This document shows positions 6,213-13,689 of a stretch of 15,267 bases of DNA, one piece after another. The stretch is from contig CABRIC010000046.1 in the NCBI GenBank assembly GCA_902470905.1, positions 1 to 15,267 on the forward strand. The letters run 5' to 3'. Made by a program: the position numbers and the translations under genes. The DNA is from an uncultured Collinsella sp. GTDB taxonomy: Bacteria > Actinomycetota > Coriobacteriia > Coriobacteriales > Coriobacteriaceae. How positions within the stretch are numbered: position 1 is the stretch's first letter; each line of letters opens with the position of its first letter. The notes under the pieces were generated by a model. That model made no database searches, was not told the origin of the DNA, and was given only the letters and a program-made list of their open reading frames with translations.

Positions 6213-7643
6213 ATGGCTCTTTGGGGCGGTCGTTTTGAGGCGGGCGTGGCCGAGGTCACGCAGGAGTTTGGCGCGTCGCTGCCGGTCGACAAACATCTCT
6301 ATAAGCAGGATATCGCCGGCTCTAAGGCGCATGCCAAGATGTTGGCCGCCCAGGGCATCATCAGTGCCGAGGACGAGCAGGCGATTGCCAAGGGCCTGAC
6401 CGGAATCGAACAGGATATCGATGCCGGCAACTTCACCTTCGATATCAACGATGAGGACATTCATATGTCCATCGAGAGCGAGCTGACGCGTCGCATCGGC
6501 GAGGCTGGCAAGCGCTTGCATACTGGGCGTTCGCGCAACGACCAGGTGGCGACCGATACGCGCCTGGGCGTCAAGGCGCTGGCCAAGGAGCTCATGGAGG
6601 CCAATCTTGAGCTGCGCCATGTGCTGGTGGATGCGGCCAAGAAGTACGACAAGGTGATTCTGCCGGGCTACACGCATATGCAGCACGCTCAGCCCGTGCT
6701 GCTCTCGCATCATCTGCTGGCGTATTCCTGGATGTTCGCGCGCGACTTTACACGCCTGAAGGCCGCCTTTGATGCCGCCGACAACTGCCCGCTGGGTGCT
6801 GCCGCGCTTGCCGGTACGAGCTATCCGCTCGATCGTCAGATGACGGCTGCCGAACTTGGCTTTGCGGGCGTGATCCCCAATTCGCTCGATGCTGTTTCCG
6901 ACCGTGATTTCCTGCTCGATTTGCATTACGCCGGTTCCGTCATGGCCATGCACCTGTCGCGTCTTTCCGAGGAGATCGTGCTGTGGTCGAGCTCCGAATT
7001 TGGCTTTATCACGCTTTCCGACTCGTACTCCACCGGCTCGTCTATCATGCCGCAGAAGAAGAACCCCGACTTTGCCGAGCTTATCCGCGGCAAGAGCGGT
7101 CGCGTGTACGGCAACCTGGTGCAGCTGCTGGTAACCATGAAGGGCTTGCCGCTTGCTTATAACAAGGACTTGCAGGAGGACAAGGAGGGCGCGCTCGATA
7201 CCGCCCATACGCTCATGCAGTGCCTGTCCGTTATGGCCGGAATGATTTCGACTTGGACCGTCAACGAGGATGCCATGGCGCGCGAGTGCGGCGTGGGGCA
7301 CCTTGCCGCTACCGATGTTGCCGATTACCTGGCCAAGCGTGGCCTGCCGTTCCGCGAGGCACATGCCGTGGTGGGGCATCTGGTTCTGATGTGTGAGAAG
7401 CGCGGCTGCAATCTTGAGGACCTGCCGTTTGAGGTGTTTCAGGGGGCAAGCCCGCTCTTTGAACGCGATATTACCGAGGCGCTCGACATCCCGTCGATTG
7501 TCGCCGCACGCACGACCGAGGGCGGCACCGCCCCTGCCGCCGTTGCCGTGCAGCTGCAGCGTGCCGAGGCGCAGCTCGTGGCCGACGAGGGCGTGTTTGG
7601 ATCGCTGACTAAGGTCGTCGAGATGGGCCACGGGGTAAAGTAG
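6213..7643 (+). CDS. argH: Argininosuccinate lyase
   Basis: 476 aa, typical of the family. It splits argininosuccinate into arginine and fumarate, the final step of arginine synthesis; cytosolic homotetramer of the fumarase/aspartase superfamily. It has the N-terminal LWGGRF block, the TGRSRNDQVATD motif, the catalytic-histidine region GYTHMQHAQPV (H155) and the signature GSSIMPQKKNP at 275-285, whose mobile loop carries the catalytic serine. The start is ATG 6213, with AAAGGAG (6198-6204) 8 bases upstream. A longer frame from a TTG at 6138 lacks family similarity. A TCGCT-TT-AGCGA palindrome (6144-6155) lies about 60 bp upstream and may be a regulatory site. Confidence 0.97.
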   Translation: MALWGGRFEAGVAEVTQEFGASLPVDKHLYKQDIAGSKAHAKMLAAQGIISAEDEQAIAKGLTGIEQDIDAGNFTFDINDEDIHMSIESELTRRIGEAGKRLHTGRSRNDQVATDTRLGVKALAKELMEANLELRHVLVDAAKKYDKVILPGYTHMQHAQPVLLSHHLLAYSWMFARDFTRLKAAFDAADNCPLGAAALAGTSYPLDRQMTAAELGFAGVIPNSLDAVSDRDFLLDLHYAGSVMAMHLSRLSEEIVLWSSSEFGFITLSDSYSTGSSIMPQKKNPDFAELIRGKSGRVYGNLVQLLVTMKGLPLAYNKDLQEDKEGALDTAHTLMQCLSVMAGMISTWTVNEDAMARECGVGHLAATDVADYLAKRGLPFREAHAVVGHLVLMCEKRGCNLEDLPFEVFQGASPLFERDITEALDIPSIVAARTTEGGTAPAAVAVQLQRAEAQLVADEGVFGSLTKVVEMGHGVK

Positions 7644-7694
7644 GGATTTGGCTGAAGCCGTTTTGGCCATTTATTGATAAATCGTTTTCACTTT

Positions 7695-7730
7695 ACGGGC
7701 GCCTGCTGATGTGGGCGCCCGTATTTTGTT
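7695..7730 (+). terminator. Intrinsic terminator after argH
   Basis: ACGGGCGCC (7695-7703) pairs perfectly with GGCGCCCGT (7714-7722) across a 10-base loop. ATTTTGTT follows. It lies 51 bp past the argH stop. Confidence 0.85.
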
Positions 7731-7935
7731 GCTATGGGGGAGGGGCTTGTCGAGAACTTCTGTAGGACCTTTGGGCAGGTTGTGAAGGGGTTACGTTCGC
7801 GGGCGGCAACCGACCGCCTGCTCTGTTCGATGCGTTTGATGGGCGGTCGGATGGTACTCTAATCGGGCTTCGAAACAGAAGTGACACATATGGAGCGCTT
7901 TAATAAATTGCAACGTTTCAATAAACAGCTTTTTG
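7731..7935. other. Gene-free stretch before ndk with alternative hairpins
   Basis: No convincing ORF. CCGACCGCC (7810-7818) pairs perfectly with GGCGGTCGG (7842-7850). The same CCGCC can instead pair with GGCGG at 7802-7806, so the two hairpins exclude each other. Neither has a T run. From about 7880 the sequence becomes A/T-rich, leading into the ndk promoter. Confidence 0.4.
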
Positions 7936-7964
7936 TTTAACTGCAGCTAAAACTCTGTTACGAT
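7936..7964 (+). promoter_or_regulatory. Candidate ndk promoter
   Basis: TTTAAC (7936-7941), a 17-bp spacer and TACGAT (7959-7964), with TG just before the -10 box. It lies in an A/T-rich stretch about 65 bp before the ndk start. Confidence 0.45.
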
Positions 7965-8028
7965 GCAGTCCAGGCGGGTGCCGGAATGGGACTTGGGCAC
8001 GCGCGAACCTACTTGAAAGGCTACTTTT

Positions 8029-8433
8029 ATGGCTATCGAGAAGACCTTCATCATGATTAAGCCCGACGCCGTGCGCGACCGCAAGATCGGCGAGATCGTT
8101 GCTCGCATTGAGCGCAGCGGCCTTGTCATCGAGCGCATGGAGATGACCACGCTCGAGCGCGCTACCGTCGAGGAGCACTACGCCCATCTGGCCGACAAGC
8201 CCTTCTTTGGCGGTCTCTGCGACTTTATGACGAGCGGTCCGGTCGTCAAGATGGTCGTTTCCGGTCTCTCCGCTGTTGCTAAGATGCGCACCCTCATGGG
8301 CGCTACCAACCCGCTTGAGGCTGCTCCTGGTACCATCCGCGGCGACTTTGCCGTCGATGTCAACGCCAACGTGATCCACGGCTCCGACTGCCTGGAGAAC
8401 GCCGAGATTGAGATCAAGCGCTTCTTTGGCTAA
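8029..8433 (+). CDS. ndk: Nucleoside diphosphate kinase
   Basis: 134 aa, the usual bacterial length. It transfers the gamma phosphate of ATP to nucleoside diphosphates through a phosphohistidine and so balances the NTP and dNTP pools. The catalytic H117 lies in NVIHGSD, and the N-terminal FIMIKPDAV and the MGATNP and GTIRGDF blocks are intact. ATG 8029 is preceded by AAAGG (8016-8020) at 8 bases. It appears to be a single-gene unit with its own promoter, and a terminator separates it from the convergent rpiB. Confidence 0.97.
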   Translation: MAIEKTFIMIKPDAVRDRKIGEIVARIERSGLVIERMEMTTLERATVEEHYAHLADKPFFGGLCDFMTSGPVVKMVVSGLSAVAKMRTLMGATNPLEAAPGTIRGDFAVDVNANVIHGSDCLENAEIEIKRFFG

Positions 8434-8471
8434 ACCAGCTTTGACTCCTTAAAGCTGTTAGCGTGTGGCTT

Positions 8472-8509
8472 GGGCGCCGCGGAACTCCATCCGCGGCGCC
8501 CTTTTATTC
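8472..8509 (+). terminator. Intrinsic terminator after ndk
   Basis: GGGCGCCGCGG (8472-8482), an 8-base loop and CCGCGGCGCCC (8491-8501), followed by TTTTATTC. It is a perfect 11-bp stem with a T run on the plus strand. Confidence 0.92.
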
Positions 8510-8560
8510 TAAAATCTATGCAGGGGCCCGCTCGGACATGTGTTCCGAGCGGGCCCCTGC
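8510..8560 (-). terminator. Intrinsic terminator after rpiB
   Basis: A perfect 17-bp stem, GCAGGGGCCCGCTCGGA (8520-8536) with its complement at 8544-8560 and a 7-base loop. Read on the minus strand it is followed by ATAGATTTTAG, so it serves rpiB. It lies back to back with the ndk terminator. Confidence 0.8.
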
Positions 8561-8584
8561 TGTTAGCTTGTGGCACTGAATAGT

Positions 8585-9052
8585 TTAGGCTTCGTCGACG
8601 ATCTTAAGGGCGCGCGTGTGATCGATCTCGTTGAGGAGATTAACGCGACGCTCGTGACGACCACCCTCAAACTCGGCGTCGAGCCACTCGTCGACGATCA
8701 TCTTGGCGAGCTCGGAGCCCACGACGCGGGCGCCAAAAGCGAGCACGTTGGTATTGTTGTGCATGCGGGAGAGCTTGGCGCTGAAGGGCTCGGAGCACAC
8801 GACGGCGCGTACGCCCTCGACCTTGTTGGCAGCCAGGCTAATACCGACACCGGTGCCACAGATGAGGATGCCCAGGTCGACGTCGCCGTTGGCAACGGCC
8901 TTACCCACCTTGTAGCCAGCGATGGGGTAGTCAAAGCTTTCGGAGGTGTCGGTGCCAAAGTTCACGACCTCGCAGCCGCGCTCCTTCAGGTGCTCGGAAA
9001 TGATGTTCTTGAGCTCGACGGCGGCGTGGTCGTTACCGATACCGATCTTCAT
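8585..9052 (-). CDS. rpiB: Ribose-5-phosphate isomerase B (RpiB/LacAB family)
   Basis: 155 aa. It interconverts ribose 5-phosphate and ribulose 5-phosphate in the non-oxidative pentose phosphate pathway. N7-D8-H9 start the phosphate and sugar site, D41-Y42-P43 is conserved, and the catalytic cysteine is C65 in CGTGVGISLAANK. MHNNTNVLAFGAR supplies the conserved histidine. The start is ATG 9052, preceded on the minus strand by AGAGGA. The frame continues to an ATG at 9178, but those 42 extra residues are unlike the family. LacA/LacB (galactose-6-phosphate isomerase) are the main alternative; a single gene with no lac neighbours favours RpiB. Confidence 0.93.
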   Translation of the reverse strand: MKIGIGNDHAAVELKNIISEHLKERGCEVVNFGTDTSESFDYPIAGYKVGKAVANGDVDLGILICGTGVGISLAANKVEGVRAVVCSEPFSAKLSRMHNNTNVLAFGARVVGSELAKMIVDEWLDAEFEGGRHERRVNLLNEIDHTRALKIVDEA

Positions 9053-9134
9053 GGATGGTTCCTCTCTGGTCTGTGCGGCGCAAATGCTAAAGGTGTTTAC
9101 CGCGTTCGACTGCATGATAGCGCGACTTTTGTGT

Positions 9135-9165
9135 AAACGCTTGGGCGTTTTTTGGTCAAACGCTT
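9135..9165. promoter_or_regulatory. Paired AAACGCTT sites upstream of rpiB
   Basis: AAACGCTT occurs at 9135-9142 and again at 9158-9165, 23 bp apart. The first copy also forms an inverted repeat, AAACGC-TTGG-GCGTTT (9135-9150). The sequence TGTAAACGCTT resembles half of a LacI/CcpA-type operator. The sites lie 80-115 bp upstream of the rpiB start in a divergent intergenic region, so they could control rpiB or the opposite gene. This is inference only. Confidence 0.35.
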
Positions 9166-9195
9166 TAGCATGCAACAAGACCGGTTTCTCATGAA

Positions 9196-9227
9196 TGAAT
9201 GCCGTCAGTTTGCGCCTGAATGCCGTC
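9196..9227. repeat. Two 11-bp direct repeats, 21 bp apart
   Basis: TGAATGCCGTC is repeated perfectly at 9196-9206 and 9217-9227. The 21-bp period is two helical turns, which would put both sites on the same DNA face. They lie about 100 bp upstream of the cysteine-desulfidase-family gene and may be tandem regulator sites. Confidence 0.45.
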
Positions 9228-9324
9228 TACCGGAACCTGGGTTGCGGTTTTTGATGCATTGTTATCAAATAAAAGAGCTAATTATTATTGAGAGCCCAGC
9301 CCGTTATACAAGTAGGAGATACCT

Positions 9325-10644
9325 ATGCCTGCCGATTCCCTTCGTGATGCCGCGTTCTGCGATGTTTTGAACCGCGAGCTTGTCTGCGCGCTCGGCTGTA
9401 CCGAGCCCATTGCCGTTGCCTATGCAGCGGCGCTGGCGAGCCAGACGCTCGGTTGCGAGCCCGATCATATGGATGTTGCCTGCTCGGGCAACATCATCAA
9501 GAACGTCAAGAGCGTGACCGTGCCCAACTCGGGCGGTATGCACGGTATTGAGGCCGCGGCCGTGCTGGGTGCCGTGGGCGGCGACGCTAAGAGCGCGCTC
9601 GAGGTGCTCGAGAGCGTTAACGATGAAGACCGCGCTCGCGTGGCCGAGCTCCTCGCCGACGCCGGCTACTGCGATGTGTCGCTTGTCGAAGGTGTGCCCA
9701 ACCTCTACATCAAGGTGACTGCGACGGCCGGGGGCCATACCGCGGTCGTCGAGATTACCGATCACCACACTAATGTCACGTGCCATACGCTCGATGGTAT
9801 TCCGGTATGCGGCAAGTCGGCGGGGGAGTGTGCCGCCTGCGCCGAGCGCGTGGTGGCCGAGCGTGCGGCGGATAAGGCCGATACCCCTATGAGCATTGAG
9901 TCCATCATCGACTTTATCGAGGACGGTGACATTGAGGACGCCCGCTCTGCCGTTGAGCGTCAGATTGAGCTGAATGGCGCAATCAGTGCCGAGGGCCTTG
10001 CGCACGCTTGGGGCGCCGAGGTTGGTCGTACGCTGCTGGGTGCTCGTGCCGATGACGTCGCCTGCCGTGCCCGTGCCCGTGCGGCCGCCGGGTCCGACGC
10101 CCGCATGAACGGCTGCGCGCTGCCGGTCGCCATTGTGTGCGGCTCGGGCAATCAGGGCATTACCTGCGCATTGCCCGTCATGGAGTATGCCGAGTACCTG
10201 CGTTGCGACCACGAGCGCCTGGTGCGCGCCGTGATGCTGTCCGATCTTATCGCCGTGCATATCAAGAGCTATATTGGTGCGCTCTCGGCGTTTTGCGGTG
10301 CTATTTGCGCCGCGTGCGGCGCCGGCGCCGCGATTACCTGGCTGTGCGGTGGCACGCGCGAGCAGATTGGCGCGACGGTCTCGAATACGCTCGGCAACGT
10401 TGGCGGCATCGTGTGCGACGGCGCCAAGGCGAGCTGTGCCGCCAAGATCTCGGCTGCCGTCGATGCGGCGATTCTGGGCCATGATATGGCCATGCAGGGT
10501 CGCGGCTTCCGCGCCGGCGAGGGCCTGATCCAAGATACCGTTGAGCAGACAATCGCCAGTATGGGCTACGTAGGCCGCGTGGGCATGAAAGACACCGACG
10601 TCGAGATTCTCAACATCATGATCGGCAAGACTCGAGTTTGTTAA
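9325..10644 (+). CDS. [4Fe-4S] L-cysteine desulfidase / L-serine dehydratase-alpha family (CyuA/YhaM-like)
   Basis: 439 aa, the full length of the UPF0597/CyuA family, which shares the iron-sulfur serine dehydratase alpha fold. Characterised relatives break cysteine down to pyruvate, ammonia and sulfide with an oxygen-sensitive [4Fe-4S] cluster; serine as substrate cannot be excluded. The N-terminal GCTEP motif carries C25. Further conserved-looking cysteines occur in CGSGNQG (C272), FCGAICAACGAG (C324, C328, C331) and GIVCDGAK (C364), and these include the likely cluster ligands. The protein is unusually cysteine-rich. There is no signal peptide or membrane span. ATG 9325 has AGGAG (9314-9318) 6 bases upstream. 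It is probably monocistronic, and its TAA overlaps the stop of the opposing HAD gene. A role in cysteine use by an anaerobe is inferred. Confidence 0.87.
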   Translation: MPADSLRDAAFCDVLNRELVCALGCTEPIAVAYAAALASQTLGCEPDHMDVACSGNIIKNVKSVTVPNSGGMHGIEAAAVLGAVGGDAKSALEVLESVNDEDRARVAELLADAGYCDVSLVEGVPNLYIKVTATAGGHTAVVEITDHHTNVTCHTLDGIPVCGKSAGECAACAERVVAERAADKADTPMSIESIIDFIEDGDIEDARSAVERQIELNGAISAEGLAHAWGAEVGRTLLGARADDVACRARARAAAGSDARMNGCALPVAIVCGSGNQGITCALPVMEYAEYLRCDHERLVRAVMLSDLIAVHIKSYIGALSAFCGAICAACGAGAAITWLCGGTREQIGATVSNTLGNVGGIVCDGAKASCAAKISAAVDAAILGHDMAMQGRGFRAGEGLIQDTVEQTIASMGYVGRVGMKDTDVEILNIMIGKTRVC

Positions 10645-11399
10645 GACAGTTCGTCGGCTACTTGGTGCTCGTAGAAGGCTTCGATTACGGCGTTAAAGTC
10701 GCGGGCGAAGTCTTCCATGGTTCCGCGCCAGGTGGCTCGGCTGGGCTTGCCCTGGCCCACAAAGGCGGTTTGGATGCCGCAATCGGGGGACGGGAAGTCG
10801 CGTTTGGGATCGTTGCCCACCATAAGGACCTCGTGTGGCTCGAGCCCCATCACCTGAAGCTGCTCTAGATAGTAGGTGGCATCGGGCTTGCAGCGGGTGG
10901 TGTTTCCCATGTGCGTCACGAGTTCAAAGGGGGCGTCGGCCAGGTCGCCCCAGCCCATGCGGCACTCGATGGCCCCCTGCGGAAAGCTGGGGTTGGTAAA
11001 GAGTGCGCAGCGCAGCCCTGCGTCCTGTACGGCCTGGAGCGCGGCGTGCGCGCCGGGCATGGCGTGGGCATTAATGACATCGTCGTTCTTGTACGGCAGG
11101 ACTTCACGATCGTAATAGGTAAACGCCTCGTAGATGAGGGGATCGGAGAGGCAGATCCCGCATCGGCGTTCGACCTCTTCTTGGTAAAACTCAAGATTGG
11201 TGCGGTTGTCCGTGCCGCTGCGGCGATTGGCGTTGAGGTCGACCAGGATGGTGCCGAGGCGTGCCATCGTACCACCGCGGCTGCGGCGCCCGATATCCGC
11301 GAGCATCGAAGAGACATCCTTAAAATAGCGAAGGATGAACGCGTTGAGGTTGATGCTGAGAAGCGTTTCGTCCATATCGAAAACGACTGCTTTGAGCAC
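10641..11399 (-). CDS. HAD-superfamily hydrolase (HAD-I type)
   Basis: 252 aa. The motifs are DMDET (D8, D10), LFTNPS (T135), CKPD (K171) and GNDPKRD (D197, D201), the full catalytic set for an aspartyl-phosphate phosphatase. An all-helical cap lies between motifs I and II (about 20-110), as in the HAD-I group (phosphoglycolate phosphatase-like or YjjG-like). The substrate is unknown. I chose GTG 11399 because AAAGG lies 7 bases upstream on the minus strand and the DxD motif then sits at residue 8, as usual. The frame is open to an ATG at 11570, but that 57-residue extension is unlike the family and has no clear ribosome site. It is convergent with the cysteine-desulfidase-family gene, with no terminator between them. 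Confidence 0.87.
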   Translation of the reverse strand: MLKAVVFDMDETLLSINLNAFILRYFKDVSSMLADIGRRSRGGTMARLGTILVDLNANRRSGTDNRTNLEFYQEEVERRCGICLSDPLIYEAFTYYDREVLPYKNDDVINAHAMPGAHAALQAVQDAGLRCALFTNPSFPQGAIECRMGWGDLADAPFELVTHMGNTTRCKPDATYYLEQLQVMGLEPHEVLMVGNDPKRDFPSPDCGIQTAFVGQGKPSRATWRGTMEDFARDFNAVIEAFYEHQVADELS

Positions 11400-11683
11400 G
11401 CGGGCACCTTTCTCGATAAATCGTTCCAGAATCGTTGGCTCCGGATACTTTACCCCAAAGCCGAATGCCTGGCTGGTTATCGTCAAGTTGCGGAGACGTG
11501 AGTTCATAAGATTACGAAAAAGTCTCCACACGAGTAAAAAATCGCAGTTCACGCTTGAAATCGAACTCATTTCCCCGTAACCTATACGAACGTGATTGCA
11601 TAAGCGTCACATTAGTATCTGTCGGCTCCCGAGTGTTCCTAAACGTTGTGTGCTTGTCGCACCCTTCTGTAGGTCCTAGCAAT

Positions 11684-11709
11684 CGGGGCCCCGTAGTTCG
11701 AAAGGGGTC
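11684..11709 (+). promoter_or_regulatory. Hairpin over the rpsA ribosome-binding site
   Basis: GGCCCC (11687-11692) can pair with GGGGTC (11704-11709, one G-U) across an 11-base loop, burying most of the SD sequence AAAGGGG. The same G/C block forms the self-palindrome CGGGGCCCCG (11684-11693), an alternative that would leave the SD free. Autogenous control of S1 translation is known in other bacteria; here it is only suggested. Confidence 0.4.
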
Positions 11710-11714
11710 CACCT

Positions 11715-12881
11715 TTGAGTGAGATTCAGAACTCGTCCATTTTCTCTCTTGACGATGTCAACGAGGAGGAGATGAACAACCTCATCGACGGTACGATTAC
11801 CGACTTTGATGAGGGCGATCTCGTTAACGGCACTGTCGTTAAGATCGAGCATGACGAGGTGCTCGTTGACATCGGATTCAAGTCCGAGGGCGTTATCCCG
11901 GTCCGCGAGCTGTCCATCCGCAAGGACGCTAACCCTGCAGACATCGTTGCACTCGGTGATCCCATCGAGGCTCTGGTTCTCCAGAAGGAGGACAAGGACG
12001 GTCGTCTGGTCCTGTCCAAGAAGCGTGCCGAGTACGAGCGTGCTTGGAACCGCATCGAGGAGAAGTTCAACTCCGGCGAGAACGTCGAGGGCGAGGTTAT
12101 CGAGGTTGTCAAGGGCGGCCTGATCCTCGACATCGGCCTGCGTGGCTTCCTGCCTGCTTCCCTCGTCGACCTCCGTCGTGTCAAGGACCTCACCTCCTAC
12201 ATGGGCACCCGCATCGAGGCTCGCGTCATCGAGATGGACCGCAACCGCAATAACGTCGTCCTCTCCCGTCGCGTCGTGCTCGAGGAGTCCCGTAAGGCCG
12301 AGCGCTCCGAGATCCTGTCCAAGCTCAAGTCTGGCATGCGTCTCCAGGGCACCGTTTCCTCCATCGTCGACTTCGGCGCCTTCGTCGACCTCGGCGGTAT
12401 CGATGGCCTCATCCACATCTCCGAGCTCTCCTGGAACCACGTCAATCATCCTTCCGAGGTTGTCAAGGTCGGCCAGGAGGTCGAGGTCGAGGTTCTCGAC
12501 GTCGATCTCAACCGCGAGCGCATCTCCCTAGGTCTCAAGCAGACCACCGAGGATCCGTGGCGCGCACTGGTCAAGAAGTACCCCGTCGGCGCCATCGTCG
12601 AGGGCACTGTGACCAAGCTTGTCCCGTTCGGCGCTTTCGTCGACCTGGGCGAGGGCATCGAGGGCTTGGTGCACATCTCCGAGATGGCCAACAAGCACGT
12701 CGATCAGCCTTCTCAGGTCACCCACGTGGGCGACAAGGTTCAGGTCAAGGTCATGGAGATCGACCTCGACCGTCGTCGTATCTCCCTGTCCATGAAGTCC
12801 GCTGCTGAGACTCTGGGCGTCGAGATCGAGGTTACCCCGCTTCCTTCCGAGAAGAAGGACGAGGAGACCGACGCCGAGTAA
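11715..12881 (+). CDS. rpsA: 30S ribosomal protein S1
   Basis: 388 aa. It binds mRNA leaders on the 30S subunit and helps start translation. It carries four S1 RNA-binding domains at about 32-103, 118-183, 204-273 and 289-358. The last two are most canonical (both contain FGAFVDLG and GL(I/V)HISE). E. coli S1 has six; four is usual in actinobacteria. The C-terminal tail is acidic (KKDEETDAE). The start is TTG 11715: AAAGGGG (11701-11707) precedes it by 7 bases, no ATG or GTG lies in frame nearby, and the family N-terminus begins here. Codon choice is strongly biased (CGT, CTC, GTC), as in highly expressed genes. Confidence 0.96.
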   Translation: MSEIQNSSIFSLDDVNEEEMNNLIDGTITDFDEGDLVNGTVVKIEHDEVLVDIGFKSEGVIPVRELSIRKDANPADIVALGDPIEALVLQKEDKDGRLVLSKKRAEYERAWNRIEEKFNSGENVEGEVIEVVKGGLILDIGLRGFLPASLVDLRRVKDLTSYMGTRIEARVIEMDRNRNNVVLSRRVVLEESRKAERSEILSKLKSGMRLQGTVSSIVDFGAFVDLGGIDGLIHISELSWNHVNHPSEVVKVGQEVEVEVLDVDLNRERISLGLKQTTEDPWRALVKKYPVGAIVEGTVTKLVPFGAFVDLGEGIEGLVHISEMANKHVDQPSQVTHVGDKVQVKVMEIDLDRRRISLSMKSAAETLGVEIEVTPLPSEKKDEETDAE

Positions 12882-12907
12882 ATCGGTTTGACGATCACTT
12901 GTTTTAA

Positions 12908-12939
12908 GGGATCCGTCCGTAATGGACGGGTCCCTTTTT
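12908..12939 (+). terminator. Intrinsic terminator after rpsA
   Basis: GGGATCCGTCC (12908-12918), loop GTAAT and GGACGGGTCCC (12924-12934), paired throughout with one G-U, then TTTTT. It is 26 bp past the stop. Confidence 0.93.
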
Positions 12940-13167
12940 GCATTTGGTGCCGAGATGCACGATGCTGCCCATGCTGTCCACAGGCTATTTGGTTGTCGCT
13001 GCATGAAAAAACGCCGACATCCCGCCTCGGGGAGGAGGCGGGAACGCACCGAGTAGACGGAGGGGTGCGGAGCGCGGTCGCGTCTCGACTGACGACGTTG
13101 CCCATCGACAGGACCATTGTAACGCATGGCGGTTCTTGGTTTATCGTGTCGAACGTTTGCGTTGTGC
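12940..13167. other. Gene-free stretch between rpsA and rnpB
   Basis: No ORF with a credible ribosome site or family. It contains one 8-bp hairpin, CCCGCCTC (13021-13028) with GAGGCGGG (13035-13042). There is a run of six A bases just before it, so on the minus strand it resembles a terminator, although no minus-strand gene is seen nearby. Confidence 0.5.
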
Positions 13168-13196
13168 CATTGCCTGCGGCAACGGTGTGTTACACT
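13168..13196 (+). promoter_or_regulatory. Candidate rnpB promoter
   Basis: TACACT (13191-13196) as a -10 box sits 8 bp before the first base of the RNase P P1 helix, preceded by GTGTGT. A poor -35 (CATTGC, 13168-13173) is 17 bp upstream. A small inverted repeat, TTGCC-TGC-GGCAA (13170-13182), overlaps it. Confidence 0.4.
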
Positions 13197-13204
13197 CTTG
13201 CACT

Positions 13205-13566
13205 GCTGAGTGGGCCAGACGGTCGCGCGATGTGCTGCTTGCAGTACGCGTGAGGAAAGTCCGGGCTCCAGAGGGCGGGATGCCGGCTAACGGCCGGGCG
13301 GAGCGATCCGACGGAAAGCGCCGCAGAAAAGAAGACTCCCACCTGCGCCGCAAGGCGTAAAGGGAAAAGCTGAAACGGTGGTGTAAGAGACCACCAGCGT
13401 CGTGGCAACACGGCGGCTTGGCAAGCCCCATCCGGAGCAAGCGCGAATAGGAACGCTATGGGCCGGCCCGGTCCGCGTTCGGGTAGCGTGCGTGGAGCTG
13501 CACGGTAACGTGCAGACAAGATAAATGACCGTTCACGACAGAACCCGGCTTATAGGCCCGCTCAGC
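13205..13566 (+). ncRNA. rnpB: RNase P RNA (bacterial type A-like)
   Basis: This is the catalytic RNA that removes 5' leaders from tRNA precursors. The ends pair as helix P1: GCTGAGTGGGCC (13205-13216) with GGCCCGCTCAGC (13555-13566), one G-U. The universally conserved 5' core GAGGAAAGTCCGGGCTCC (from 13251) and the 3' core ACAGAACCCGGCTTATA (13538-13554), which form the P4 region, are present. So are the internal GAAACGGTGG and GCAAGCCCCATCCGGAGCAAG type segments. At about 362 nt the length is normal. The exact transcript ends are uncertain by a few bases. Open frames across it (for example 13136-13360) are accidental. Confidence 0.96.
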
Positions 13567-13582
13567 ACTTTGTTGACGCTGC

Positions 13583-13681
13583 GAACCCGTCAGCGCGGCA
13601 ATCTGCCTTTCAAGCCTTCGGGCATGACCATAAGGTCAATGCCCTCGTCTTTCAAGGCACCTTGCTCGCGCTGACGGGTTC
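13583..13681. repeat. Long hairpin element 1 after rnpB
   Basis: A 99-bp imperfect palindrome. The outer arms are perfect for 15 bp (13583-13597 with 13667-13681, starting GAACCCGTCAGCGCG). Inner pairs are GCAA (13598-13601) with TTGC (13662-13665) and TGCCTT (13604-13609) with AAGGCA (13654-13659). A tip hairpin, GGGCATGACC-ATAA-GGTCAATGCCC (13620-13644), has one bulged A. Its left arm begins only 16 bp after the rnpB end, so it may act as the rnpB 3' boundary. Confidence 0.8.
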
Positions 13682-13689
13682 TCGCCTTC

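Noticed and set aside
7890..7940. A 16-codon ORF (MERFNKLQRFNKQLFV) before ndk, considered as a leader peptide
   Set aside because: There is no SD, no enriched regulatory codon, and it ends on top of the ndk promoter's -35 box.
9152..9370. An ORF with three Cys codons upstream of the cysteine-desulfidase-family gene, considered as a cysteine-sensing leader
   Set aside because: There is no ribosome site, and the Cys codons come from the TGAATGCCGTC repeats. The frame overlaps the next gene's start out of frame.
13136..13440. ORFs on both strands over 13136-13440
   Set aside because: The region is RNase P RNA with clear conserved core and P1 pairing.
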